Positions 9,943 through 18,883 of a DNA stretch of 64,000 nucleotides are shown piece after piece. Under the pieces are notes generated by a model. It did not search any database and was not told the DNA's origin. It saw only the letters and a list, made by a program, of their open reading frames with translations. Origin of the DNA: Anaerolineaceae bacterium (GTDB lineage: Bacteria > Chloroflexota > Anaerolineae > Anaerolineales > Anaerolineaceae); assembly GCA_002702705.1 (NCBI GenBank), contig PABH01000059.1, forward strand, positions 16,619-80,618, read 5' to 3'. The first letter of the stretch is position 1. Each line of letters starts with the position of its first letter. The translations under genes and the position numbers were made by a program.

Positions 9943-10620
9943 TTAAGGCCTCCAAACCTGGCGTGGACGGTAGCCTGAATTTTCCAAGAATGCCACCACA
10001 GTCTCCTTTGGCAAACGGTTTAATTCAATTCCACTTTGTTTGGTGGTAACCACCATCCGGCATACCATCTCTAAGGTCAGCATGGCCATCAGCGCTTCTT
10101 TGAGGGAAGAGTCGTATACTAATACACCATGATTTTCCATTAAAATTAAATTCGACTGTGACGCTTTTTGACGAACCGCTTCCCCCAAAGCCTGGCTGCC
10201 TGGATGGTGATAAGCAACCCGAGTAATCCGTTCCAGATAGTACATATCCTCGACAAATAAATCATTGGGAATTTCCAGATCAGAGCAAGCTGCTAAAGTG
10301 CTGAAAAACGGTGAAGAATGTAATATAGCGTTTACCTCGGGACGAATCTCATACACGGCGGTATGCATTGGGGTTTCTTTCGAAGGTTTCCCCATACCAA
10401 AAAAACTGCCATCGTTTAAGTTATAAATTACAAAATCGTCTTGGGATAATTGTGCCAAATGTGTTCCGCTAGCCGTTATCAAATAATGATCAGCATCAAT
10501 CCGCAAACTTAGATTACCCGCATTCCCTAAGGTCAAACCATGCTCAAACATAGCTTTCCCTGTCTCCTGAAGTTGTTGTTTTAAAGTGCTAATTGTCTTT
10601 TCATCCATTGTGTTTTTCAT
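9943..10620 (-). CDS. Class II aldolase/adducin family protein with altered zinc site
   Basis: A 225-residue protein of the fuculose-phosphate aldolase / OtnC fold. Recognisable blocks are GNAGNLSLR, ITASGTHL, the catalytic Glu (about residue 82) in SKETPMHTAVY, and MENHGVLVYD with the third zinc His (about 164). The usual H-x-H zinc pair (HTHS) reads HSSP at 101-104, so the second His is replaced by Ser. The protein may bind metal differently or be weakly active. With the downstream DUF1537 kinase it fits a 3-oxo-tetronate-4-phosphate decarboxylase role (inference). ATG at 10620 has GGAG seven nt upstream; an in-frame TTG ten codons earlier lacks a site. Confidence 0.82.
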   Translation of the reverse strand: MKNTMDEKTISTLKQQLQETGKAMFEHGLTLGNAGNLSLRIDADHYLITASGTHLAQLSQDDFVIYNLNDGSFFGMGKPSKETPMHTAVYEIRPEVNAILHSSPFFSTLAACSDLEIPNDLFVEDMYYLERITRVAYHHPGSQALGEAVRQKASQSNLILMENHGVLVYDSSLKEALMAMLTLEMVCRMVVTTKQSGIELNRLPKETVVAFLENSGYRPRQVWRP

Positions 10621-10650
10621 AAAATTCTCCGAAAAAAGCGAAACGTTCAA

Positions 10651-11985
10651 TCACTTCCAATCCGGCATCCACCGTGCTTGGGCTTGCAGCATCTCCGTCA
10701 CCATAGCATCAATTTGAGGTAAGGTACAGACCGCGGCAGTCAGTGGATCCAATTTTATAGCGTGGTATACTGCGTCCCGGTCACCCGTTAAGGCTGCCTG
10801 CACCGTCAATTCCTGAACATTGATATTGTTGCGGTTTAACGCTGCCAATTGGGTTGGTAATTTTCCCACCCTTTGGGGTTGGATTCCTGCCGAATCAATC
10901 TGACAAGGCACTTCCACACAGCATCCATCCGGTAAATTGGTTATTAATCCATCATTTTTTACGTTCCCATTTATTTGAACCGGTTGGTTTGTTTCCATTG
11001 CCTCCATAATATATGAGCCATATTCATGAGTGCGTTCTTCCACCAATGGTTTTTTCTCATCCAGGGCTTCAGAAAACACCGAGGCCATATGGTTTTCCCA
11101 ATAGCGACAGTTTTTCAGGTAACCACCGCTGCGGCCAAAATCAAACCAGCCAGAAGCAGCTTCGCTGGTGAATTTTTTTGCAAGATTTTCATTAATCACA
11201 TGTGCATTTTTTCGAAAATAAGGAACGTACTCACTGGCATGCCCGCTTGATTCGGTAACAAAATAACCAAAGTGGTCCATCAAGTCAATCCGTACAGGTT
11301 CAAGCCCATAAATTTCTTCCCGATGGCTTATTTCTTTTAACTGGGGATACAAATTCTTACTATCAGCTTCAAATTCCAGGAAAAATGATTGGTGGTTAAT
11401 GCCGGCACATAAAAAATCTACCGATGAATAAGTCACCTTTAACCAACCTGCCAACATTTTACTGGTATCTTGAACACTGTGGCACAAGCCCAACACAGGT
11501 CGCCCGGTTGCTTCATACACGGCCCAACAATTAATTGCCATTGGATTTACATAATTTAATAACAAGGCATCCGGAGCTACTTCATTTATATACTCACATA
11601 AAGTTAAAAGCACGGGAATGGTGCGTAAACCACGAAACACTCCACCCGGACCGATCGTATCACCGACACACTGCTCCACACCATACTTCTGAGGAATCTC
11701 AATATCCAGGGCATACGCTTCCACTCCACCTTGCTGGAACGTCGTCACCACATAGTCGGCACCTCGCACCGCTTCTCGCATATCCATAGTGGCTTCCACC
11801 CGAGTTTTTAAACCACGCCGCGCCACCATTGACTGGATCGTTTGATAAGCAATCGATAACCGTCCCTCGTGAATATCCATTAAGCGAATAGTACTATCCT
11901 GAAAGGCAGGCACTAACAAAATATCATTACATAAATTACGGGTAAAAACAACACTACCCGCACCAATAAAACTAATCACCGTCAT
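10651..11985 (-). CDS. NAD-dependent glycosidase GH4 (alpha-galactosidase/alpha-glucosidase type)
   Basis: A 444-residue GH4 enzyme that hydrolyses glycosides by an NAD+- and Mn2+-dependent oxidation/elimination route. MTVISFIGAGSVVFTRNL is the Rossmann start, NPMAINCWA is the substrate block, and the metal ligands are Cys about 168 (GLCHSV) and His about 198 (GINHQS). The sequence is closest in style to MelA-like alpha-galactosidases, but GH4 specificity is hard to call. ATG at 11985 gives the canonical GH4 N-terminus; a GTG six codons earlier is possible. It overlaps the beta-mannosidase gene by 14 nt, so the two are expressed together. Confidence 0.9.
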   Translation of the reverse strand: MTVISFIGAGSVVFTRNLCNDILLVPAFQDSTIRLMDIHEGRLSIAYQTIQSMVARRGLKTRVEATMDMREAVRGADYVVTTFQQGGVEAYALDIEIPQKYGVEQCVGDTIGPGGVFRGLRTIPVLLTLCEYINEVAPDALLLNYVNPMAINCWAVYEATGRPVLGLCHSVQDTSKMLAGWLKVTYSSVDFLCAGINHQSFFLEFEADSKNLYPQLKEISHREEIYGLEPVRIDLMDHFGYFVTESSGHASEYVPYFRKNAHVINENLAKKFTSEAASGWFDFGRSGGYLKNCRYWENHMASVFSEALDEKKPLVEERTHEYGSYIMEAMETNQPVQINGNVKNDGLITNLPDGCCVEVPCQIDSAGIQPQRVGKLPTQLAALNRNNINVQELTVQAALTGDRDAVYHAIKLDPLTAAVCTLPQIDAMVTEMLQAQARWMPDWK

Positions 11986-14572
11986 GTTGGATCGCTCTTT
12001 CACTCAACAAAACCTGATTCGTATTCCATCCGGTTACTCGTAAACTTCGACCTTCCGGAAGTACTTGCTCCCATCGAGCCAAAATGGTAATCGTTTCTCC
12101 GGGGAAGAGACTAATATAATTCTTATCAAAATAAACATATCCCGAGACCGGCAGATCACGCTCATCACTCAGCCACACATTCATAGCAACCACGCTGCCC
12201 ATATTGGTAATGGTTATTGACCAATTTCCGGCATTGGTTGTATGATCAACTCTTAGTTGTGTAGGCGAGGTATATAACAGCGAGGTAAGTTTTTCATCCC
12301 GGGTAAAACCATACCGATTAGAGGCCAAAAGCTCTTGATGGTCGTTTTGCAACCACAAATCCAGGAAAAAAACAGAATCCAAATCGATCAAATCAGTTCC
12401 AAATTCATCCAGCATAGCTGCTACATCTTTTCCACAGGAGACTTGGGTAACTTTACTCTCCACCACTTTGCCGTTTCCATCCAGAAGACGGGTCGTCAAA
12501 ACCAGTTCCTTTAAATCATCCGAAGTGCAATTCACTAACCACACCTGACAATGGAAGGCATTGCTTTCCGACCAGGTTAATCTATCAAAGCGAGCAGACA
12601 ACGATAAATCAGCATAGGCCTTTTTAACAGCATAATAAACGGGTTTAGGCTGAGCATAATAATCAACCGATGAGGTACAGGCAGCCATAGGATATGGTTC
12701 ATTAAACTGCCATGGTAGACTGCCGCTGTTATGATATTTTCGCCGTCGATTTGCCTCCAAAGCATATCTTAATCCATCATATTGTAGGAACTGAGTCGCT
12801 TTTATGTAAGTCTCGATATCCGGCAAATCACCAAACACCTGCCCCCACACTACTCTGCGTACCCACCAAGCCCCCAGATGCCACCAATAGCGGTTTTTAT
12901 CTAACGATACCGGCCATTGATTCTTTTTCCGGATCGTCTTATCCAAGGTGTTTTGGTTGGTAATCCCTTCTACGCCAAATTCAGTATGGATTAAAGAGCT
13001 ACCCTGATTAAATAAAGCATATTGTTTTTCAGTTCCCTGATATTCCCAAGGGCCGTGCACATCATGTAAGGCCGTCGGGTCGCGTTGTATATTTTCAAAA
13101 GAATTGCTAAAAACCCGTCCGGTCGGTGAGGTCGCCAACCACAACCGGTCCGGATCAAGCTGCTTCACCACAGCTTTTAAAGCGGCCAATGTGGGATGGG
13201 TATCATCCAGGGGCTGCTCGCTACCACTTTGTAATTCATTCCCGCCACACCATACAGCCAGGCTGACATGGTTTCGCTTCAGCGGAATGATCTGTTCGGC
13301 TTCTTCCTTTAATAATTTGATGAACGCCGGATCGGTGGATGGGCTATTTTCGATTCCTGAACTGGACTGGATAAATTCCTGCCATACCAAAATTCCATAC
13401 TGATCACACAGCTCGTAAAAAGCCTCTTTTTCAATTAATCCACCGCCCCATACCCGCAACATATTAACATGCGCTTCTTTCACCAGCGTTAATAAACGTT
13501 CCAATTTTTCCGGCCTTGGCACGCCGTATAAAACATCAATCGGTACCCAGTTCCAGCCGCGTATATACATTTGTTGACCATTCACCACCAAGGTATAAGG
13601 CAGCGCATCCGGCTCAGCACCCTGATTCGGAATCAATTCAATATGACGGATGCCAAAAGAAATTGATTTTTGGTTAGAACCCTTTTTGTTTACAAAAACC
13701 GTAATATGGGCTTGGTATAAATGCTGGTCACCATATCCGTTTGGCCACCAAAGTTTCGGTTCTGAAATTTTCATCATCATTTGATGAGAAGAAAGACCGT
13801 TTGTTAGTAAAACTTTTTCCCGCAGGGTTTGTTCTGTTTTACCGCCTTGCTGCAGCTTCACTTCAACTTCAATTTCACAATTCCTACTTGCATCCAATTG
13901 CAAATCAAAGCTGACTGGCACAGTGGACTGACCCGGTTGATAGGTTGGACGGATAAACACATCCTCAATCCGAACCGAATCACTGACTTCCAAATAAACG
14001 TCATCCCAGATGCCCAGATGAATAATACGCGGTGAGAAATCCCACCAGTACCCCATTCGCCCTTTGTGTGTGGAGACTCGGCTGGTATATCCTACCTGAG
14101 GCTGCTCTTGGGGTGCGGGTTGCATTGCCACCACCACCAAATTGGGCTGGTCAAAGAGAATTTTTTCACTGATCTCAAAAATTGCCGGCGTAAACATGCC
14201 CGTATGGGATCCTAAAAAAACACCATTCAGGTAAAAATCAGCCGTGTAATCCACGCCCTTTAACACCAAACGAAATCGTTTACCCTCCAATTGTGATGAA
14301 ATGGTAAAACTTTTTTTATAAAGCCAGCTGCGCTGCGGCACCCATTCTGCTAAAAGAGTGTTTTGCTCAAAATAGGGGTTCTCAATTTCACCTAACTGCC
14401 AAAGATCATTCTGTACACTGCCAGGCACCGTACCCTTTCGCCACCAACGGTAATCGGTCGTGTTGGATTCAAAAGATCCACGCCATCGCCAGTCCTCTCC
14501 ATAAAAATCTTTAAACAACCAATCGTCACCATTTAAAAAAATTCTGTTTTGTTGATCCAGATTATGCGGCAT
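11972..14572 (-). CDS. Beta-mannosidase, GH2
   Basis: An 866-residue cytoplasmic GH2 enzyme of beta-mannosidase layout: jelly-roll N-terminal domain with PGSVQNDLWQLGEIENPYF (typical of beta-mannosidases), immunoglobulin-like domain, TIM barrel from about residue 330, and C-terminal beta domains. NMLRVWGGGLIEKEAFYELCD is the barrel signature block. The acid/base Glu is about 446 (WCGGNE) and the nucleophile about 531 (HTEFG). It would release the beta-mannose left after alpha-mannosidases trim an N-glycan core or mannan fragment, which suits its GH38 neighbours. The start overlaps the GH38 stop by 11 nt. Confidence 0.92.
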   Translation of the reverse strand: MPHNLDQQNRIFLNGDDWLFKDFYGEDWRWRGSFESNTTDYRWWRKGTVPGSVQNDLWQLGEIENPYFEQNTLLAEWVPQRSWLYKKSFTISSQLEGKRFRLVLKGVDYTADFYLNGVFLGSHTGMFTPAIFEISEKILFDQPNLVVVAMQPAPQEQPQVGYTSRVSTHKGRMGYWWDFSPRIIHLGIWDDVYLEVSDSVRIEDVFIRPTYQPGQSTVPVSFDLQLDASRNCEIEVEVKLQQGGKTEQTLREKVLLTNGLSSHQMMMKISEPKLWWPNGYGDQHLYQAHITVFVNKKGSNQKSISFGIRHIELIPNQGAEPDALPYTLVVNGQQMYIRGWNWVPIDVLYGVPRPEKLERLLTLVKEAHVNMLRVWGGGLIEKEAFYELCDQYGILVWQEFIQSSSGIENSPSTDPAFIKLLKEEAEQIIPLKRNHVSLAVWCGGNELQSGSEQPLDDTHPTLAALKAVVKQLDPDRLWLATSPTGRVFSNSFENIQRDPTALHDVHGPWEYQGTEKQYALFNQGSSLIHTEFGVEGITNQNTLDKTIRKKNQWPVSLDKNRYWWHLGAWWVRRVVWGQVFGDLPDIETYIKATQFLQYDGLRYALEANRRRKYHNSGSLPWQFNEPYPMAACTSSVDYYAQPKPVYYAVKKAYADLSLSARFDRLTWSESNAFHCQVWLVNCTSDDLKELVLTTRLLDGNGKVVESKVTQVSCGKDVAAMLDEFGTDLIDLDSVFFLDLWLQNDHQELLASNRYGFTRDEKLTSLLYTSPTQLRVDHTTNAGNWSITITNMGSVVAMNVWLSDERDLPVSGYVYFDKNYISLFPGETITILARWEQVLPEGRSLRVTGWNTNQVLLSERAIQHDGD

Positions 14573-17003
14573 CAGCCATTTCCTTCTCCAGAAGGTTGGT
14601 TTCGACTACTTGTAAGGAAGGATCTTTTGGAACTCGGAAGGTCTTAATTTCCGATGGCCCGAATTGGGCTGTGATGGTACGTTGCCAATGCGGCAGCTTT
14701 ATCACACAATCCGCTTGAGTTTTTTGAGTTTCGACTGCTCGAATGATCAGGTCGTCACCCTCTTCTGCTTGTTTTAAGGTGGTTATCAACACAGATGAGG
14801 ATAATACAGAAATGAATGAATCACTTAAGGGCAGGTCTCCATCAGGATGAAAAGTGGCAAATAAAGCGCTTGGTTTTTGATTTAATTCAACTGCACGCTG
14901 TACCGTCTGGCTGGATTCCCAACTGCCCTGGTGGGGCAGCAAACTAATATGAAAAGTTTGCAAACCCTGATCAATGTACCGGTAAAAACGTCCAGGCTGT
15001 GGCTGTGCGGGAATATGATGAGCATAAGCCGGGCTGCGTAATACGGTCAGGCCAATATCACGCACATTCACATCCAATGAATATTTACCGTCATTTAACA
15101 GACTAAAACCATAACTCACATCTTTATCCCGCGACGTGCCCGAAACATCCACCCATTGTTGGAAGGGATATTCCTGTCCATTGGCAAAGGTTTCACTAAT
15201 ACCATAACCGACATCACGAGTTACCTTCATAAATTTAACATTCACAGGAAAACGTAGTTTGAGCATTTTGTAATTTTCATGCCAGTCTACCGTCACAGTA
15301 ACATCAATCTGATCGCGATCCGGATACATACAAAAACGCTGAATAAGGGTCGAGTTTTCATAATGGCTAACTACCTGAATTACAGATTTCACCGGTCCAT
15401 GTTCAATTAACCGCACATCAGAAGCCTTAAAGTCACCAATCTCATTGTTCCAGGAGTAATAATTATGTCCCCAGGTATCCGATGGATCATCCAATACCAC
15501 AGCCCGAGCCGCATCACCCGAAAATACTTCAAGATCCAACGTCAAATCTCGCAAGCTGGTTATATTACCTGTAGTTTCATCAATTTCTAGTCGATAGCGA
15601 CCATTGGATAAGATCTGATCGGAAGCTTTCACCATCTCAAAAGAAGGGACATTTTTTCCTTCCAGTACCAGCGTATAGGTGCGGTAACCCAGGGCGGGTA
15701 AATCCGCATTAAAACTTAATCTCGCCCGTCCGGTGATCGTTGATGATTGCAAACGTTGATGTGCAACCAAGTGTCCTTGATCGTCCACCAAAACTGCACT
15801 GTCAGGCCAGTTACTGGCTTCCATTTCTATGTTGCTTTGTACCGGCCACGCATGTGGATTAAACACCACAAGCGGTCGGGTTTTTTCTTCCTGCGGGATG
15901 GCGATTTTCCAGGCAAAAGCTTGCAGCGCTTGATTGAGATTTCGATCCGCGATGCTGATCGCTTCCCCCATCGCGTTGCGAGCGTCTTCATAGGCTTCTT
16001 CCAGAGAAGTGCCTGCCATAATATCATGGAATTGATTAAACAAAACCTGTTTCCAGGCGTGTTCAAAATCAGTTGGATAGGTGCGATTTAGCACCCAAGC
16101 TGCTGCTGATGACCACTTCTCAGCAGCCTGCAGGCGATTTTCTGCGCTGCGGTTCCAGCGTTTAATACCCGAATGAACAGCATAACACCCACTTGCATGA
16201 TATTGCAGTTCATCATGCACAACGGGAATCGGCCAATCCGCTTGCCTCGCAACCTGAAAATAGGCATCTGGTGTAGAGCAAACCAATTGGGCAGGAAACG
16301 CTTTCTCTTGATCAAGCAGGTGTAAACTCTCGATATTTTCAATGGTTGGGCCGCCGCCATGATTGCCTACCCCATAAAAGCACATGATTTGATCAATGGG
16401 TTCCTTTAGCTCATCCATGCAGCGTTCGGCATGCATGCGCACATCTTTTCCCCATGAAAGGTATTCAAAGGGGATACGGAAGGTTAATACCCGCGAACCA
16501 TCATCCGATTCCCACCAGAACAAACGAGCTGGCAGGTTTTTCTCATGCGGCATGGGGCGCAAAAAGACATAATTTTCTATGCCGCTTTTTTTTAAAATTT
16601 GCGGTAGGGAAGCTGCATGGCCAAAACTATCTACATTAAATCCGGTCTTGGCTGTTACCCCAAAATTTTTTAAAAAATAACGCTGGGAATACAAGCCATG
16701 CCGTACAAAGGACTCTCCGGAAGGAATGTTACAATCCGGCTCAATCCACCAGCCTCCTACAATGCCCCAACGGCCTTCTTTCACCCGCTGCTTGATTTCG
16801 GCAAACATGGCTGGGTCGGATTGTTGCACCCATTCATAAAAAACAGCTGAACTGGAAACAAAGATAAAATCATCAAACTCATTCATCCGGTCCAAGGCCG
16901 AACGAAAAGATGCTTTCACTTCATGAAAACCTTCCTGCCACTGCCATAACCAAACCGGGTCAATATGAGCATTACCGATCATGTGCAATTTTTTATTCTT
17001 CAT
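14562..17003 (-). CDS. Alpha-mannosidase, GH38 (short form)
   Basis: An 813-residue GH38 enzyme whose catalytic domain starts at once (KLHMIGNAHIDPVWLWQW). It therefore lacks the roughly 240-residue N-terminal region of the two long GH38 copies and resembles the MngB-like group. The nucleophile Asp is in FNVDSFGH and the Zn His in FNQFHDIMAGTS. YGVGNHGGGPTIENI is a family block. ATG at 17003 forms an ATGA overlap with the upstream gene and has AGGAAGAGAG upstream; the longer reading frame adds 32 residues that are only the end of the upstream gene in another frame. Some relatives act on mannosylglycerate or phosphorylated mannosides, so the substrate is open. Confidence 0.92.
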   Translation of the reverse strand: MKNKKLHMIGNAHIDPVWLWQWQEGFHEVKASFRSALDRMNEFDDFIFVSSSAVFYEWVQQSDPAMFAEIKQRVKEGRWGIVGGWWIEPDCNIPSGESFVRHGLYSQRYFLKNFGVTAKTGFNVDSFGHAASLPQILKKSGIENYVFLRPMPHEKNLPARLFWWESDDGSRVLTFRIPFEYLSWGKDVRMHAERCMDELKEPIDQIMCFYGVGNHGGGPTIENIESLHLLDQEKAFPAQLVCSTPDAYFQVARQADWPIPVVHDELQYHASGCYAVHSGIKRWNRSAENRLQAAEKWSSAAAWVLNRTYPTDFEHAWKQVLFNQFHDIMAGTSLEEAYEDARNAMGEAISIADRNLNQALQAFAWKIAIPQEEKTRPLVVFNPHAWPVQSNIEMEASNWPDSAVLVDDQGHLVAHQRLQSSTITGRARLSFNADLPALGYRTYTLVLEGKNVPSFEMVKASDQILSNGRYRLEIDETTGNITSLRDLTLDLEVFSGDAARAVVLDDPSDTWGHNYYSWNNEIGDFKASDVRLIEHGPVKSVIQVVSHYENSTLIQRFCMYPDRDQIDVTVTVDWHENYKMLKLRFPVNVKFMKVTRDVGYGISETFANGQEYPFQQWVDVSGTSRDKDVSYGFSLLNDGKYSLDVNVRDIGLTVLRSPAYAHHIPAQPQPGRFYRYIDQGLQTFHISLLPHQGSWESSQTVQRAVELNQKPSALFATFHPDGDLPLSDSFISVLSSSVLITTLKQAEEGDDLIIRAVETQKTQADCVIKLPHWQRTITAQFGPSEIKTFRVPKDPSLQVVETNLLEKEMADAA

Positions 17004-18808
17004 AGTATCTCTCTTCCTTTTATTGAAATAAAAGCTTCTGCTTGCTGACCAAAACGATGGTTTCCAAAGGAGACATCCACCGCGATTCGTTCCCGCCAAA
17101 CTTTTAAACCTAGCGGTGGTTGAACCTGAAAGGTTAAAACCAAAGATTTTTCTATTTTTAATTGCTGTTTCATTGGATTAGCTTCCCATCCTTCGGGCAC
17201 AACCAGGTTTACCGTTAAAACTTCGGCCTGTGGATATGGGTTTTGGATTTCAACTGTAAAAGTTAATGGAGAATCGATCCGCACTATCGTTTGATAGGGT
17301 TGGATTCGGGCGATAAATCCTTCACTACCCAAATCTACTTCTTCTGGCAGCAGGGAGGTTTGCAGATTTTCCATTTCAACTGCCTGCTCCATAATCGCCA
17401 TCAAATACTCCGGGGTCACTTCAAAAGGCTGCCAGTGGCCTGGCAAAATTAGTTCCGGTTGTAGGCGCTGGTATAAGGCTGCCGTTTTTACATAATCACC
17501 AATTTGATAACGGTTTTGATAAACATAATTCCACAGTAAACCATCATCATTTTGATATTGATCGCCCACGGCTAACACTCGTTTTCCATCCACTGTCACA
17601 GAAACTGCCACTGCGTAACGGGTATGCCCAGGAAGGGCATATAGGATCAGGCTGTACTCTTCCCAAACAAAGACAGTATTTAAGGCTACTTTATTGTCAA
17701 CCGGGATTGGGTCATACCACAAACACGGCAAATCATAACTCCGAGGATTTTCCAAAATATCCGCAAAATTCTCTGGCACCCAGGTTTGTGTTCCTTCCAC
17801 CGTACGCAAGAGATTTAACCCTGCCACATGATCATCGTGATAATGTGTTGGCAAAACCACATCCACCTTCGTCACCCCAAACTGCTTTTTCAGGGCAGGC
17901 AAAGTATATAACCAGGGACGTCGGGAAGCACGATCGCTCCCAGCCGAGATACCAGTTATAAAATCATAACCAAAATCGATCATTAATGCTTTACCACTGT
18001 CTGAAAGCAAAACATACGTATTGGCCATGGATGCCCGGTGTTTTAATAAATGCGGCAATATAGCTTCATATGGCTTTTCCCGTAATTGAAACAGGCGTGG
18101 GTTCTGCCCTCGTAAACGCAGTAAATTCCACAACTTCTCAACTAGGATGTCCACAGCAGAGGGAACATCCTTCATGACTTCTCCATGCGAAGGAAGCAGC
18201 GCGATTACATCTCGTTCTTTCAGATCGAGCAGCGAAACAATCGTTGCGGGAATACCCTCCGCCCCATTGTAAGTCCATTGGGTTGCGGCTAAGGACCAAA
18301 GTTTGCCAGGGGCATAAATTAAGTCACCACAAAACGCAAACTTTTTCTGATCTTGATTTAAAATGATCGTTATGGAACCGGTGGTGTGCCCTGGCGTTGG
18401 TAAAATTTGCAGCGATAATCCAGAAAGTTCGATTTTTTGATAATCTTTTAAGGTGCCCATTATAGAGATGGAATGCAAGATGGAAAAACGATCCTGGCGA
18501 ACGTTATAATTATTTTGGAGCTCACGGGATAACCAATGTTGGTCTACTTCTTTAAAAAGATCCTGCTCGGTATGTGGCACCCAAACGGGGATGTGACGAG
18601 CATTGGCAATTTTGAGTCCCTGTGCCTGATCGCGATGGTGGTGAGTTAATAAAATAGCAGTTACTTCCGTCACCCCAATCGTTGCCAAATGGGCTAGAAC
18701 ATCTCCGCTGCCAAAATCAACCAGTACGGCTTGTTTTCCATTTTTAAGGACATAGACATTACAGGTATCTACAAATTGGTAGATTTGATTCGATATATGG
18801 TGTATCAC
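17000..18808 (-). CDS. Tandem metallo-beta-lactamase-fold protein with C-terminal beta domain
   Basis: A 602-residue protein with two consecutive metallo-beta-lactamase domains. The first (about 1-230) has THHHRDQ at 55-61, PGHTTGS, FCGD and PSHG. The second (about 250-470) has the full THYHDDH at 321-327, PGHTRY, VGDQ and PGHW. The first motif ends in Gln where the last His of HxHxDH is expected, so its second metal site may be weakened. Residues from about 500 look like an immunoglobulin-like NEW3-type domain. The MBL fold covers many hydrolases, so function is unknown; inside a glycan operon an esterase, lactonase or sulfatase-like role is possible. The start is GTG. Confidence 0.75.
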   Translation of the reverse strand: MIHHISNQIYQFVDTCNVYVLKNGKQAVLVDFGSGDVLAHLATIGVTEVTAILLTHHHRDQAQGLKIANARHIPVWVPHTEQDLFKEVDQHWLSRELQNNYNVRQDRFSILHSISIMGTLKDYQKIELSGLSLQILPTPGHTTGSITIILNQDQKKFAFCGDLIYAPGKLWSLAATQWTYNGAEGIPATIVSLLDLKERDVIALLPSHGEVMKDVPSAVDILVEKLWNLLRLRGQNPRLFQLREKPYEAILPHLLKHRASMANTYVLLSDSGKALMIDFGYDFITGISAGSDRASRRPWLYTLPALKKQFGVTKVDVVLPTHYHDDHVAGLNLLRTVEGTQTWVPENFADILENPRSYDLPCLWYDPIPVDNKVALNTVFVWEEYSLILYALPGHTRYAVAVSVTVDGKRVLAVGDQYQNDDGLLWNYVYQNRYQIGDYVKTAALYQRLQPELILPGHWQPFEVTPEYLMAIMEQAVEMENLQTSLLPEEVDLGSEGFIARIQPYQTIVRIDSPLTFTVEIQNPYPQAEVLTVNLVVPEGWEANPMKQQLKIEKSLVLTFQVQPPLGLKVWRERIAVDVSFGNHRFGQQAEAFISIKGREIL

Positions 18809-18883
18809 AGGAATCTCACTCTTTCTATCATTAAAATGCCAAAAAATACGACTGGCACAGAGGTAAGAATATCAAAATCCGGG

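Noticed and set aside
17004..17099. 32-residue N-terminal extension of the short GH38
   Set aside because: It lies within the upstream gene in another frame, while ATG 17003 has an ATGA overlap and gives the family-typical N-terminus.
18820..18860. Weak TGCCA/TGGCA hairpin before the double MBL gene
   Set aside because: The stem is only about five pairs with a long loop, too weak to call a terminator.
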